From Pratylenchus scribneri (lineage: Eukaryota; Nematoda; Chromadorea; Rhabditida; Pratylenchidae): a DNA stretch of 64,000 nucleotides. The notes under the pieces were generated by a model that worked only from the letters and a program-made list of their open reading frames with translations, made no database searches and was not told the DNA's origin. This document shows, one piece after another, positions 1 through 14,300 of this stretch; within the stretch, counting starts at the first letter, position 1, and each line of letters opens with the position of its first letter. Made by a program: the position numbers and the translations under genes. Location: contig JAQSEB010000042.1 in assembly GCA_030063045.1 (NCBI GenBank), positions 2,480,001 through 2,544,000 of the forward strand, given 5' to 3'.

Positions 1-3000
1 ACTCCATCCATTCCCTCAAATTAATGGGAGGCGGAATTGGGGTCGAGTGTGGCCCATCGTTTGGGAACAGCCGCTCTCGACAACCCTTCTTTCTTCTTAG
101 AGCATTATTTATTGGTTACTATTCCCCAAGGCCGTTTGTTATGCCGGTCCAATGGCTTCCGCCTCCCTCCCTCCGGAGCGGTCTATTAGCTCCTCATTAC
201 TCATTTATGGCTGATGGATGGACCCTCATTTCTTTTTCTCCTCTAAATCATTTTCTTGCCGATTGCTTTGGCAGTACCGCAAAACTTTTTGTTCACTTCC
301 CAAAATGAAGGTGCCAAAAATTATTTTTTCCAAAATTTTTATGCCATTGATTTTTCGCCTGAATTCATTTTGGCCCAATCCATTTGGCCACCTTCATTTT
401 CCTTGGGATAATCCGCAAATTGATACTTTCCAAAGAATGGTGGCTGTTTTGATGCCGCCAATTTCCTTTTGGCTTCATTCGCTTTCCACAATACCAAATC
501 ATTTATTTTTTCTTCCCTTTTCAGATTTATTCCTCCAATATATTTGAATAATTTTGATTGGCCATGGCACATTTTGGTAAGCAATTTTAATTATTAAAAT
601 TAAATAAAATATTCCCTCATTCAATGTTCCATTTTTACCCATTCTTTTCCTTACCTCCACCGAAGGTCGAACGACGCAAATTTTCGCGCGGTCGAGCACA
701 AAAATGCACTAATTCGATCAAAATTCCTGCATTTAGATTCCACCCCCCCTGTGTTCCAATACATGTTCCCTCTATTTTATTCCCCTTTCCATGCCCATCA
801 TGTTCACATACAAAATGAACATTTTTTTTATTCCCCCCAACGAATAATGTTCCTCATTCGCCTATTTTTGTGCCCCAATTTGCCATTTTTGGGGGCAAAT
901 GGAGGGGTGGGAGTGGGGGTGGATAATTGCGAAGGCCCCTTTTTGGATGTAAGGAACAACTAATGGGGGTGGGGGGAAGAATTCGAGTCGATTCGAAACC
1001 ATCGGAACCCATCTTCCCCTTTCTTCCTTTCTTCCATTCTTCGTTCTTCTCGCCCCCTCCAAGGGTCACATCCCATAGAATGGATGTGCCCTTCCTTGGC
1101 ATCCACTTGGCCATTGTTTCGACCTAATTTGACCCTCACCAAACAAAATGGCCATTCTTCTCCCATTTTAATTGCGTCATTCCTTTCCCATTCCGATTTC
1201 ATTTCTGCCTAATTTTTAATAAAAATTAATTCTCATTTTTGCTTTTAAAACACAAAAATGTTGAGAATTGTCGGAATTCGACCCATCCCAATCCAGAGGG
1301 GGCCAAATGGCCAAATTCGCAGGCAACAGGGGAGGGGAAATGGAGGATTGCCTCGAGCAGAGTCCGCCAACTAAAATCACGGGCCATCCTCTCAAATTTC
1401 CACCGAATCCACCCAAAAATGTTGAAAGGCACTTCTTCTTTGCCCCAAAGGCCATCCTCAGTCAGTCAACCAAAATATTCCCCCAACCACCATTTCCCAT
1501 TGCCCAGTTTTGCCCATATACCCACCCAAACCCTCATTCACCCAAAATCTCAACCAACCTTCCTTTCCAATGTGCCGATGTCCATTTCCCATTCTTTTCA
1601 CCTTCTTTTGTTCGGTTTGCCCAATTTTGTCCTCTCCTTTGTCCATCCATCGGCACCGGATGGTCACAACCCAATTCCCAGCAGGTCAACCTTCCCTTTT
1701 GGCCCATGAATTCATTAAATATACCTTCACCTTTTTGGGTTTGGAGAATTTGCCCAAAATTGAATGAATTCCATTTTCCATAACATCCTCTGAATGGAAA
1801 ACCTCTTCAACATTGTTTGGGTTTTAGATTTGAAAAGTATTTTTGGTTCCCCCAAAACATGTCCAATGCAAATGCACTCTCAATTCTTCACGCGATGAGG
1901 GCCCACTCCATTCTTCCCCCAAATGCCGAACCCATTTTGCCCCTCCAAATATTCAGCAAACAATGTCCCATCCCCCCTCCCCCCTCCCAACCTCAACTCC
2001 TTCGGATTCTTCAATTGGACCGATCCAATCCAGTCGGTCGGTCGGCTGCGCAGGATGGACAAAACAAGGGGAAGAACAACCCAACAACCACCGAACAATC
2101 CATTCAATTCCGTCCATTTGGCCCTCCATCCCCCTTGCCTTTTGTTCATTTTGGCCCCAATCTGCGCGCTTCTTCCTTTTTCAATTGGCCATTCCTCCCT
2201 TTCCCATTCATTCATTTTCGCAACCTTCTTTCCCCTCCCTCCCTCCATCTTCTTCATTTTTGCTTCCATTTCGGCTAATTAGCAACATTTTCGATGCAAA
2301 TGACAAACAATGTCCCAATTTTTCACATTTGGCACTAAAATTGGCCAAATAAATGCCATAAAAAGTCATCATCATTTCTTTTGGCCATCATAATCCCTCC
2401 CTTCTCCTCATTGCATTTTGCCATTTCCCTTTCGGCATTTTCTCGCCATTTTTGGCCATCAAAAGTGTTTATTTTTTGTCATCCCCAAAAATGGGCATAA
2501 GCCGTCAAATTCTTCCCTCTTTTGGCAAATCCAATTTTTCGTCCCCGCGGAGATAAACATTTTTACGGCGCCCGGGGATTTATGAGGAGTGAAAAGTGGG
2601 GACGCCGGCTTTTGGCTGCTCCTTCCTTTCTCTCCTCTTAAACTTTTCGGCAGCTGACAGCCAAGATTGGAGCCTGGATCCGTGCCCCTTTGGATGATGA
2701 TACTTTTGCGGCATTTTAAAAAGAAAGGGATAAAGGAGATCATCATTTCCTCCCTCGGGCAGTGGCTTCTGCTCCCGTCGACCGCATTCCAATCCATCCC
2801 TCCCCCCCCCCCCCCCCCCCATTCATTCATTCTTTCCTCACTCACTCAATCATCGTAAAGTTGTCCCCTTCCTTCCATAAATTCAACCCAAAATTGTCCT
2901 CTTTTCCTTCCTTTGCTTTTTCTTCTTATTCGGATTAGCCGCCAATCCCCTCCTAAAATGACCACAAAAACATTCATTCGTCCACCGGATAATTATTGTC

Positions 3001-5343
3001 CTCCACGCACTCTTCCAATTGTCATTTTTCCATTCATTTTCAACCGGCTTTTCCTCTTTCAAATTGGTTGAATTTCAATTTACTTTACGCTTTTTCCACC
3101 AAATTTTTGTCAATCTCGAATTCATCTCTTTCCATTTTAATAAACCAACTTTTCCCGTCGATTCGCCTCAAATTTCCACAGTCCTTCATCCCTTCCATTC
3201 TTCGCCCACTTTCCGCCTTGTCTCGCCCAAAACCTCAATTTGTCCACCTAATTCTGCCAAAAGGGGATCATCTTCCTCTTTTTCTCCCCTTCCAACCAAA
3301 ACCTACTTCCTTCCGTTCGGCCTAACCCAAACAATCTCGAATGATGTTTTCGCTTGTCCCCCCCCCCCCCCCCCCCCCCCACCTGCCCATTCTGGGGCAA
3401 CAATAATAATCATCATTTGGCCTCCATTCATTCATTCGACCCTGGGCCATCTGCGTCGGCGAGAATTGGGCAATGGAAGGAACATCAGCAGGAAAGAAGA
3501 ATGCCATTTTTGTCCAACTTTGATTGCATTTTAATTGTCCAAAAATAAATTCAGCCAAAAATATGCTCATTTTTCATTGCCAAATAATTCACCTCAAATC
3601 AATCTCCACTATTCCATTTTGACCTCCAAACCAAACACAAAAATGTTGCTATCGGACGGTGAATGACCCGACAGAAGCAGCCAAGCGTGAACATCAATTG
3701 GGCACCCAATTCCCATTGCTTTTCGCGCACAAAAACACCCAAATGTACTTTTTTTGCCATCCTCTTCCTGTTCTCCTTCCCTTTTTCTCATTTTCCCCTC
3801 TTTCTCGGCTTTCCTTCCAATTTTTCGCCATTAACCGAAACCCGGGCGGCATTTTGTCCGCCCATTCGCCTCCATTTCCTCCCTTTTTGGCCAATTCCTC
3901 ATTACCATTTTTCTCCCCAAAAATATTTCCACGCCCAAATGGCCATTTCCTCTATTTTGCTTTTCCCCTCAAACCAACGCAATTATGTTTTTTGTACTGC
4001 TTTCTTTTCAATTCAATCCCCCTTCTCCTTTTTTTCAATTCATTCCTTCACAGTTCACAGGTGGAGCCAATTCAATGGTCATTTCCGCCCCCAACAATTT
4101 CAATAAAATATTTTCAATATTCTCGTCTTTCTTTGCCATTTTATTCTCTGCTGGATGTCCCCCAATCCCCCCCCCCCCCCTCCCATTAAATTATGTTGCA
4201 AATTTGCCCAACAATTTGTTGTTGCCCCCCCCCCCCCTTTCCATCATTCCCCCTCACTTCAACATTGGCAAAAGCCTTTTTGCCCATTTTTGTTGTTCAA
4301 AAGGCCTCGAATTTCCGTTGGAATTGGCCATTTCCCCTCCAAAGTCAGCCCATCATCCCCTCCGCGTGCCCATATAAAATTCCGTTGGTCGGCGGCACAT
4401 TTTCCCCTTTCCCTTTGGCGCACTCAAAAACATAGCAAAATGCGCTTTTTTAGTCCAAATTTGGGCCAAAAGGATGATGCCAAAAATTGGCAAAATAAAT
4501 TGTCCATTTTTGATGGATTTCCTCCTCTAATTCGAATGGCCAAATGGCCAGTCACCCATATCCAAGGCAGCACAAAAATACATAATCCAATTAACGAATC
4601 TTCTGTCGGACAAAACCAAAATTGAATTTGCCTTGGCCGAACGGGTTGGGAATGGGAGTGGGTCAAATTGAGAATGGCCAATTTGGCATTGAATGAAGAC
4701 AGGCAAATGGGCCTTCTGCTGGGGAAGAAGGATTTGGCCAAAAGAGGATGGGAAAAAGCGGTGAATTTATTTGGCCGAGGGGCCATTTCTTCTCCAATTG
4801 CTTCTTCCCTTCCTTTTATTTCTATTCCCGTGTCGGCATTTATCGAGTGAAGAAAGAATGAGGGAAGGGGGAGAATGGGTGGAGTGGCCTTGACAACGCG
4901 CATTTCCACACAAATGAATTCCAGCGGAAATTATGCAAAAATATGGAGAATTGGCATAAAAGTTGCCAACAATGTCCCCTACAATCATTCATATCATTTC
5001 ATCGATTCATTTGAATATTTCCATTGGATCAATTCGTCCATCCATATTCCCCCTTCTCATAAATTGATTAATATTATTTTGTCCATTTCTTTATTCCGGC
5101 CATTTTCAATATAAAACCTCTTCGCGCACTTTTCGCCTCAATCAACCGTCCATTTGTCCATTTCGAGTGGCCTTCCACTTATCCATTGGCCCATGCCAAA
5201 TTCGCCCCTCCTCTCTTTATATTGGTTGCCCCTTTCCTTGGCCACATTTCCTTCCACCCTCCTTTTATATATCGTGTTAAAAACAAGGAAAAGCATTAAA
5301 ACCAAACCATTTCCATTTAAATTGAATTTATTCCTTTTTCCAG
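1..5343. other. Gene-free upstream spacer
   Basis: I see no convincing coding exon here. The open frames are rich in Pro, Phe, Ser and His, overlap on both strands, match no family I know and look like translated C/T-rich DNA. The stretch holds long C homopolymers (19 at 2802-2820, 23 at 3358-3380, shorter ones near 4160 and 4227) and many ATTC microsatellite runs. It probably contains the promoter and 5' exon(s) of the ROR gene that follows. A hydrophobic open stretch starting with ATG at 5193 runs in frame into the first ROR exon and could supply a signal peptide, but I cannot decide whether it is coding. Confidence 0.5.
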
Positions 5344-8300
5344 TTTCTTCCGGCAGTGAACTTCAAATTGAATCTGAGGACGAAGAAGGGGAAGAAGAAG
5401 GAGAGGACCAAGGGCGTGGTCGGCTCAAAAATAACCAAAATCAACATTCCCCGAAGGATTCATCAACAAAAAACAATAATAATAATAAAAATAACACAAT
5501 TGGCATAATGAGTCCTCGACCATACGATGATGGATTATTCATTGAACCTGCTGGCGATTATGATGTCGTTTATGGCGATTATAATGCAACGTAAGCATCA
5601 AATTGGGGAAATTATGAATGAATTGATCAGAGTTTGAGAACATTCCGTCCATCTCCAATATTCAGCTGTGAAAGGAATTTATTAGGGCCATATCATAATT
5701 CATAACTCTTTTTTTGGTTTAGTCTTGCTTTGGCGAAGAGCAGGATTATGGGCCAAAGTCGGATTAGGCCATTCAAATTATAATTATTAATAAATATTTC
5801 ATTCATCATTAATTCATTTTCTTCCCTCCGGGTACATCTCTATTTTCTACAGCACCACACCAACACAATAATACAAAATACAAAAATAAAAATTTCATTT
5901 TAGATTTGAAATTATTATAGGAATGAAAATATTAAAAATATATAAAATAAATGAATTTTAAGGGAAAAGTTAAACCGATAAAGGGACAAATTATTTTTTC
6001 CGGAAAGAAAAATACATTTTGGCCAACATTTTCCGGAAAAAGAAAACACATTTTGGCGAACATTTTCCGGAAAGAAAAAACACATTTTGGCGAACATTTT
6101 CCGGAAAGAAAAAACACATTTTGGCGAACATTTTCCGGAAAAAAAACACATTTTGGCGAACATTTTCCGGAAAGGGAAAACACATTTTGGCGAACATTTT
6201 CCGGAAAAAAAACACATTTTGGCGAACATTTTCCGGAAAAAGAAAACACATTTTGGCGAACATTTTCCGGAAAAAGAAAACACATTTTGGCGAACATTTT
6301 CCGGAAAGGGAAAACACATTTTGGCGAACATTTTCCGGTAAGGAAAACACATTTTGGCGAACATTTTCCGGAAAAAGAAAACACATTTTGGCGAACATTT
6401 TCCGGAAAGAAAAAACACATTTTGGCGAACATTTTCCGGAAAGAAAAAACACATTTTGGCGAACATTTTCCGGAAAAAAAACACATTTTGGCGAACATTT
6501 TCCGGAAAGGGAAAACACATTTTGGCGAACATTTTCCGGAAAGGGAAAACACATTTTGGCGAACATTTTCCGGAAAGAAAAAACACATTTTGGCGAACAT
6601 TTACCGGAAAGAAAAAACACATTTTGGCGAACATTTTCCGGAAAGAAAAAACACATTTTGGCGAACATTTACCGGAAAGAAAAAACACATTTTGCGAAGA
6701 TTTTCCGGAAAAGAAAAATACAAGAGAAAATACATTTTTGGCGATGCAATCAAGGATCAAAAATGAATAATTTAATAATATTTTATTATTTTCTAATAAT
6801 TTAAAATAATTTTTTTGACCATTGTGGAGATGATTAGCAACACCATTTTCTTCATTTCACTAATAAAGAAAAGATTATGAATATTAATTAAAAAACATTG
6901 TCAGAGGGGGGGGGGATTTATGCGCGGAATTGTATGGACAAAAAAAATATTAAAAAATGAAAAAAGCGAGCAAATTTAGTTTGGAAATGATAAATGGATT
7001 CGGGGAAATGAAGGCAAAAAATGCAGTTGATTTTACCTTCAGAATCCCGTTCTCTTTTTTCCATTAATTTTTTTCCTATTAAATTCGCCTAAAGGCTCAA
7101 TCACATTTCAGCCTTTCCACTTCTTCCCTTCTTTGAAGAATTTGTTTCCAAATTTGTAACTGATTAATGGGAGCCAATTTAAAATATAATAAGTTTAATA
7201 ATGGTTGGACCGAGCAAGGCTATAAATTTTGTGAAGGTCATTTACAATTTTTTTTATTTTTTTTATCAAAATTTTCATTCCATAATTTTGTATCCCACAT
7301 AGATTTTCCTCTTTTCATCGACCCCATCCCTTCAACATCAAAAATGAAAGATGGACTACGGCGATAAGCCAGTCAATTCCCCAAAAGTCAAAGAAAATGA
7401 GGAGAAGGGGGATCGACGAGGGAAATGGACAAGGGAGGAGGGGAAAATGGCCGAGTCTCGAGAGTCGAGAATGGGCAAAAAGAGGGAAGGGAAGGGAAAA
7501 AGACCATCCAACCACCAAACCAACTAACTATTCTCCAATGCAGCAGCTATTCCTCTTCCCTTACGGCGTTATATTGTTTGGGGTAGTGGTCATTCCCCCC
7601 AATCCATCCTCCACGAATTTCGTGTCCGCTACTTTTACAGAGGGAGTGGCCCCCATTTTCGTCCTCATCACATCCCCTGCATCGCCGGTGGCGGTCACCG
7701 TCCTTCCTTCCTTCCATCCACTTCTCCTCCGTCGTCCACTCGCCGCCCTAATTTATTGCCTGTCCCGAAACCTTCTTCCTCAACAATTCATCCTCCCGTC
7801 CACCGCCTCCGAGAATTTATGAGCTGCAAATTGCGTCCGCCTCTCGTCAACAATCCATTTCGGCAGCTCATAAATAACCCCGAAAAATAATTAAATTGGC
7901 GAGAGTGGTGGCGGAACGTGAATTTAAGCATAATTGAATTTTGATTGGGTCAACCCAATATTGTATTGATGCGCAATTCACCTCTAAAATATACCCCAAA
8001 TTTGTGCATCATTGTCACCAGAATCCATTTTCACTGCAAATTGCCCTGCGGGATATTCATTTTTTCCTTCCTTCCATTTTCCCTTCATTTTCCTTTGTTC
8101 CCCCTTCAATCCGAATCCGACTTTCTGTCCGGACAAATTGCCTGGGGCCAATGTGAGATTATCCCCCATTCCTTTTAGGCCCATGGCTAATTTGGGTGGT
8201 GGCCCATGCAAAAGAGTTGGTCGGTTTGGATTTTGTTTGGTCCACTTTCCATCCACTCAAATGCTCCCTCCTCATTCCTTTTTGGGCATTCCCTCAATGG

Positions 8301-11300
8301 CAAACATTGCCTCACATAGCAAAATGCCCTGAATATCCATTTCCCCTGTATTGAATGAACCTTTCTAAAACTAAATTTGCAGAATGGGCGACGGCACCCC
8401 ATCCGGCAAAAGGCCATATATTCGGCTGATAAATGCCCTCAAAAATATGAGTAGGCCGATTGGAGGCGAAGTTCGAATGCGTTGCGAGGCTGCCGGCTCC
8501 CCGTTGCCAATTGTTTTCACGTTAGTGTCCCTTTTGAATTTTCTTTAAATCAAAATAATTGATTAAAGTTGGCTCAAAAATTTGGCCCCAGTGGAAAAGG
8601 ACAGGCGAATTCGAATTCGGCACCGGGATATGACATCAAAATTGGTTATTGTTGAATTGGACGTACTCGATTCCGGATATTATCAATGCACGGCAACAAA
8701 TGCAGCCGGAAGTGTGAACAGCACAGCCGTCCTTAGGGTCAGAATATTCATTTTTAAATATTAAAAAAATAGAATTAACTCATTTCATTATATTCTTTCA
8801 TCACTGCATTTTAGTCAAAAGTAGGGGGGGGGGGGGTGGCGTGGCTTTTTCCTTCGCTAATCCTCTCGTCAAAATGGCCCATTTTCCCTTCTCATTCGGC
8901 CATCAATTGTTGCATTCCCTTGGGAAATTAGGCCAAAAATATATTTGGGAAAAATGTTTGCGCACAAAAATGGACAATTCTAATGAAAGTTGAAAAGATA
9001 AATCAATGAAAAATTTGATTGAAGGGCAAATCATTTCCCTATTTTTATTTAATCATTTTCCCTTATCAATCAACAATTATATTCCCATTTGGCCTTTGCA
9101 TAATTTGTGGTTCGCCCATTCTTTCCCTTTTCAAAATTAATTTATTCAAAACAATTCCCCATCGATGGCCACTGACTGATGGATGAATGGGGGCCAATGG
9201 CCCGATGAGCATTCACCCGACCATTCCAAACCATTTCAGTGGCCATCCCCGATGGAATAGGATGGGAAGGAAGGAATTGATCGCCTCCATCCATATTTGA
9301 TATTTATTTCCTCCAATTCAGTAATTCCTTTTATTCACCTTTAAAAACAATAATAAAATAAAATAAAAACATTATTTTAATGCCCATCCATTTCCCCTCC
9401 GGGGCTTTTCCATCCATCCCTCCATATTGTGTCCTCCTCCTCCCTCTGTCCATCTTTTGCCCATCCGTGTCCCATACTCATTTATCATTTCCCGTCCATT
9501 GACCCACCCTCAAGGCAATCGATGCAGAACGAAGCCTTCATCGAAGGAGGAGGAGGATGAAAGGAAGAAGAACGAAGAATGAAGAAGAAGAGTGGGTTTT
9601 GCCCCAGGGAAGGTCGGTGTCAGTAGTGTCAATGTCGGCCGTAGCAGAAGGGCATTCATCCCAATTCATTCATTTATTCATTCATTCCGTCCACTTCTCT
9701 TCATTTTCCAATTTTGCCACACAAATCGACGACCACTCCATCCAATTATTCTCCCAACCACTTTTCATCTCATCATTTTAAGATTTTTTTTTTACGATTC
9801 ATTGAATATTCCATTTTTCTCCTTTTCTGTCCAATTGGCTCAATTTTCCATATGAAAATCAATTTTTCCTCTTGCCCCCTATTCTCGGCTTTGGATGGGC
9901 CAACACAATTAATCAATGGCCTTGGCCAAAGTAGCAATGTGGCCAATGGCCTATTCCCCTCCCCCCCCCCCAACCAAATCCAATCCAAATGAAATTGTCT
10001 CGCCGGCTGACCATTCCCTCCCCTTCCTAAAAAACACATTTATTTGACACTGCTTCCAATTTATTCACTCACAATTGACAAATAAAATTGTTGCCATTTT
10101 TATTCTCTCCCAAATTTATATTTGCCAATTAGTCAGCCAATTATTGAATGCTTCTTTTTTCCCAACTCAATTTCCATTTTATATCTTCATCATTGTCAAC
10201 TGTTTGGGTGGTATTAACAAAGGAAAAAGGGGGCAAAAACGCGCGGAAGCAATTCCACTTTTTGCCTCCTTTTTACATTTGGCCTTTTTTGCCGATTCCT
10301 TTATCTGGGACCGACCCATCATTTCCCCTCTTTTTTTTTCTTAATCCACCGACCACTTTTGCCCCATTCACAAAAATTCAAAATTGCCTCTGTTCCAAAT
10401 GGGCCCAATCCATCCCACTTTATTTATTTATTTCATTCGCAGGTTTCCCCTTCACTTCCATCCTCTTCTCCATCCAATCATCACAAAAAGAGGCCAACAA
10501 CTGGCGAAGGAAGACGAATTCACGGTAGTGGCCATCAAAATCATAACCAAAAAGAGGAGGACGAGGATTACGACATTTACGATAATTATTTGGACGAAGA
10601 AGTTTGTGGCCTTTTTGCCCCATTCCCACATGGAAATGACCAAATTTAGATGAAATCGGGCACAGAAGATACGGAGGATTTATGGAGAGTGCCAAATTCC
10701 GCAGCCGGACCCGGATATGTGCCATTGAGAAGGGCGGGGGGCACAGGTGGTGGGGTGGCATCATCAAATTCTGATGGTCGTTGGTTGGATGGACAAATTG
10801 TGCGAAAAGGTGATTGCATTGGATATAGAGGCGAAGCGTGTGCCCAATTCCTCAATGGAAAACATATAAAAGTGTTGGTGGACAGAGAGCAAATTTATGA
10901 TGCCGAAAAGGATTTGCTGGCCGCATTAATGACGGTTGGCATTGTTCTGAACAATCTTAAATTAATATGATTCCCCCCAGGTCCGTGCACTGCCCGGTGT
11001 TTCGGAACAATGTCGCCAATATTCTCATCAGGTTGCCTGCTACCATATGTTCAAAGTGTGCGATCCAAATGTTTCATCGATGGCCGCATTGTCATCCCCA
11101 TCTGGCACTGATATTTTGTCAATTTGTCGCGAAGATTGCAACAATTTGAAGGCAATTCCCTCACTTCTAATTAAATTAATATCTTTTCCATAGACTTCGG
11201 TTTGTCCCAATGAATTTGCGATGGCCGCACAACATGATTTGGTCGGTGATGCCCCAAAGGCATTGTTGCCAAATTGTGATGCACTCCTTCCTGGAGCCCA

Positions 11301-14300
11301 ACGTTGTTTAAGTGTTTTGGACAAGGTCCACCCCACCCTCTATTTCGCCATAATTCCCTCGCAATTTTTAGGCCCCATCTCAATCCCAATCTCCTTCTCC
11401 CTCCTCTGGCCCTTCCCATTGGTGTTTTGTTGGTTTTGGCACCAAATATCAGGGCACTGCCTCAACCACTCGAAGCAATCGGCCCTGCATTTATTGGCCA
11501 AGTTCCACAAATTCCGAATTCAACACCGATGCCCATCCCCAACTTCGAAATGCCAAAAATCATTGCCGAAATCCTTCTCAACGGTCACAATTCACTGAAC
11601 CTTGGTGCTATACAGTCTCACCTGGGAGTCAAACATTGATGGCCGAACCATGCAATGTAATTTAAAGCTGAAATAACCATTTTAATTCATCCCAATTTTC
11701 AAAGGTTCCCCGTTGTCCGCCAAATCTTTACCCCGAATTGGATGATTCCCTTCAATCCTCCTCCTCTCGCAACGATCCTTCTGGCACTGTTTTCAAATCT
11801 CTTAGCCAATTTTGGCATTCCCTTTCGGCCCAATCCCAAGTGTTGGCTTTCACCACTGCCCTTGGCTCATTGGCCCTTTTGCTCTTTTTGTTGGCCATTT
11901 GTTGTGTTTGTTGCCGTCGAAATGGGAATAGAAGGAGGAAAGGAAGTCGAAATGGGGGAATGATGAGAGGACAACAACAACAGGAAAGTGCCAGTTCAAT
12001 GCTTTCGGGCAGTTTGGGCCAACAACAAAAATTGGCCACAATGAATGGTCAATTGCCCTCTTCCCATCCTCCTCCCCCACATCCACATATGCTCGTCCAA
12101 AGTTGCAATGGAGGATCAACGATCACCGGAAGTGATTTGAACAGTGCATTCTACAGGAAAGTGAGGGAGGAAAGAATGCGAATGGCAGGAGGGGCAGCTG
12201 GCGGAGATGAAATGCTGAATCCACTTTTGCCATATTCCACTGCTGCCTCACAACAAATTGACCCACAAATTCATCAGCAACAAATGCAAATGGCCGCCGC
12301 ATTCCATCATCAACAACAAATGTTCGAAATGCAAAAATCCTCCCAACAAAGCCAACCACAACCGCCCCAATATCACCGACCATATTGGGAGGCTAGTGGC
12401 ACATTGAATTCCGCCTCAGCCGCCGCCTATCCCCCATATTATGCCCCACAATGCCAACAATCATCACAACAACAAGCATATAGCAGTCCTCACACCAGCA
12501 CTGAACCACCCCCGGCCGAACCATACCAAATTGCGCATATTCAAGAAAATCAACTCAAATTTATGGATCGAATTTTGGGCGAAGATGCGCACACTCAATT
12601 GATTTTGGGCGATTGGATTGGTGGAATGATCAGTGGGGCAGCACTTCAGGTTGACCAAAAATGGTCAAAATTATATTATTATTTATTTATTTAGGTGGCA
12701 TTGAAAACATTAAAAGGGAATATGCCGCACATTGCCGCCGACCAATTTCGGGAGGAAATTCAGGCCATTGGATTTTTCGAGCATCCAAATGTGCTTCGAC
12801 TTTTTGGTGTCAGTTTCTTGAATGGCCGCGATATTTGCGCCGTTTTTGATTATATGGTGCACGGAGATTTGGTGGAATTCCTAAAAGTGAGAGAGCCAAG
12901 AGGAGGAAATGGGGCCGAAAATGATGAACAAGAAAGGCAAAGAAATGCGGAGGATTTCCTTCGAATTGGGACACAAATCACAGCTGGAATGGAATATTTG
13001 GCATCAAATGGTTTTGTACATCGTGATTTGGCCGCAAGGAATTGTCTTGTTGGCGACCAACAAATCATCAAAATATCAAATTTTGCCAGAATGAAACCGC
13101 AATATGAGAGGGATTATTATAGGGTAAAATAAAATGGATTAATGAAATGAATAATAGTGATTAATTTAGATGAATTCAAATTGTCGAGGAGTTCCATTGC
13201 GTTGGATGGCCAAGGAAGCATTGAATGAGGGAAAATACAGCCAATCAAGTGATATTTACGCATTCGGTGTTACCCTTTGGGAAATTTACACATATGCACG
13301 TGAGTGAATTGGGTTTACATTTATATGTATTTAAATTAATATATTTAAATCTTCATATTTTTATGAGTTTTATATTTTTATGAGAATACATTTTTATGAT
13401 TTTTATGAGAATATATTTTTATGATTTTTATGAGAATATAATATTTTTATGAATGAGAATATATTTTTAATATTTTTATGAGAATTTAATATTTTTTTTT
13501 ATGAGAATTTTATATTTTTTATGAGAATTTTATATTTTAATGATAATTTAATATTTTTATATTTTATGAAAATATATTATTATGAGTTTATTTTTATGAT
13601 TTTTATGAGAATATATTTTTATGAGAATTTAATATTTTTTTTATGAAAATTTAATATTTTTATGAGAATTTAATATTTTTTATGAAAATTTAATATTTTT
13701 ATGAGAATTTAATATTTTTTATGAAAATTTAATATTTTTATGAGAATTTAATATTTTTTATGAAAATTTAATATTTTTATGAGAATTTAATATTTTTTTA
13801 TGAAAATTTTATATTTTTATGAGAATTTAATATTTTTTTATGAAAATTTAATATTTTTATGAGAATTTAATATTTTTTATGAAAATTTAATATTTTTATG
13901 AGAATTTAATATTTTTTTATGAAAATTTTATATTTTTATGAGAATTTAATATTTTTTTTATAGTAATGAGGGTCGGGCGCCCTCAGCGAGTGCTGAGGCC
14001 CCTCATTTTGGGAGTGGAAGGGTGCTGGGATGATTGGAGGAATTAGGACTTGGATAAAGACCCACGGACGACGAAGATGTTGACTTTTCCCCATTCCCTT
14101 TTCCCCTTCCCCTGGCCAGAAGAAGAGATTCATCCGTTTATTCTTTCCGCTTCCAACTCCAATAAAATGGTGAAATCATCAATGTTAAATATGGGACAAA
14201 TAAGGCGGGGCGAGAATAAGGTGAAAGGGGAAATGGAATGACGGATAATGGCTGGGAACATGTCTTGGGGGAAGATGATTAAGTGGATGAGAATGGATGG

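Noticed and set aside
1..5100. Numerous 60-170 codon frames rich in Pro, Phe and Ser
   Set aside because: C/T-biased DNA gives such frames on one strand and Lys/Gly/Glu frames on the other; none resembles a family or has consistent splice sites.
5915..6766. Long open frames on both strands through the 34-bp array ([10 protein letters not shown]..., [14 protein letters not shown]...)
   Set aside because: All are translated satellite; the same frames appear at 29.5-30.1 and 46.4-47.3 kb, and all frames are open because the unit has few stops.
14050..14241. 63-codon frame within the LTR (also 18428-18619)
   Set aside because: Identical in both LTRs because the LTRs are identical; no motif, short, and on the strand opposite to the element.
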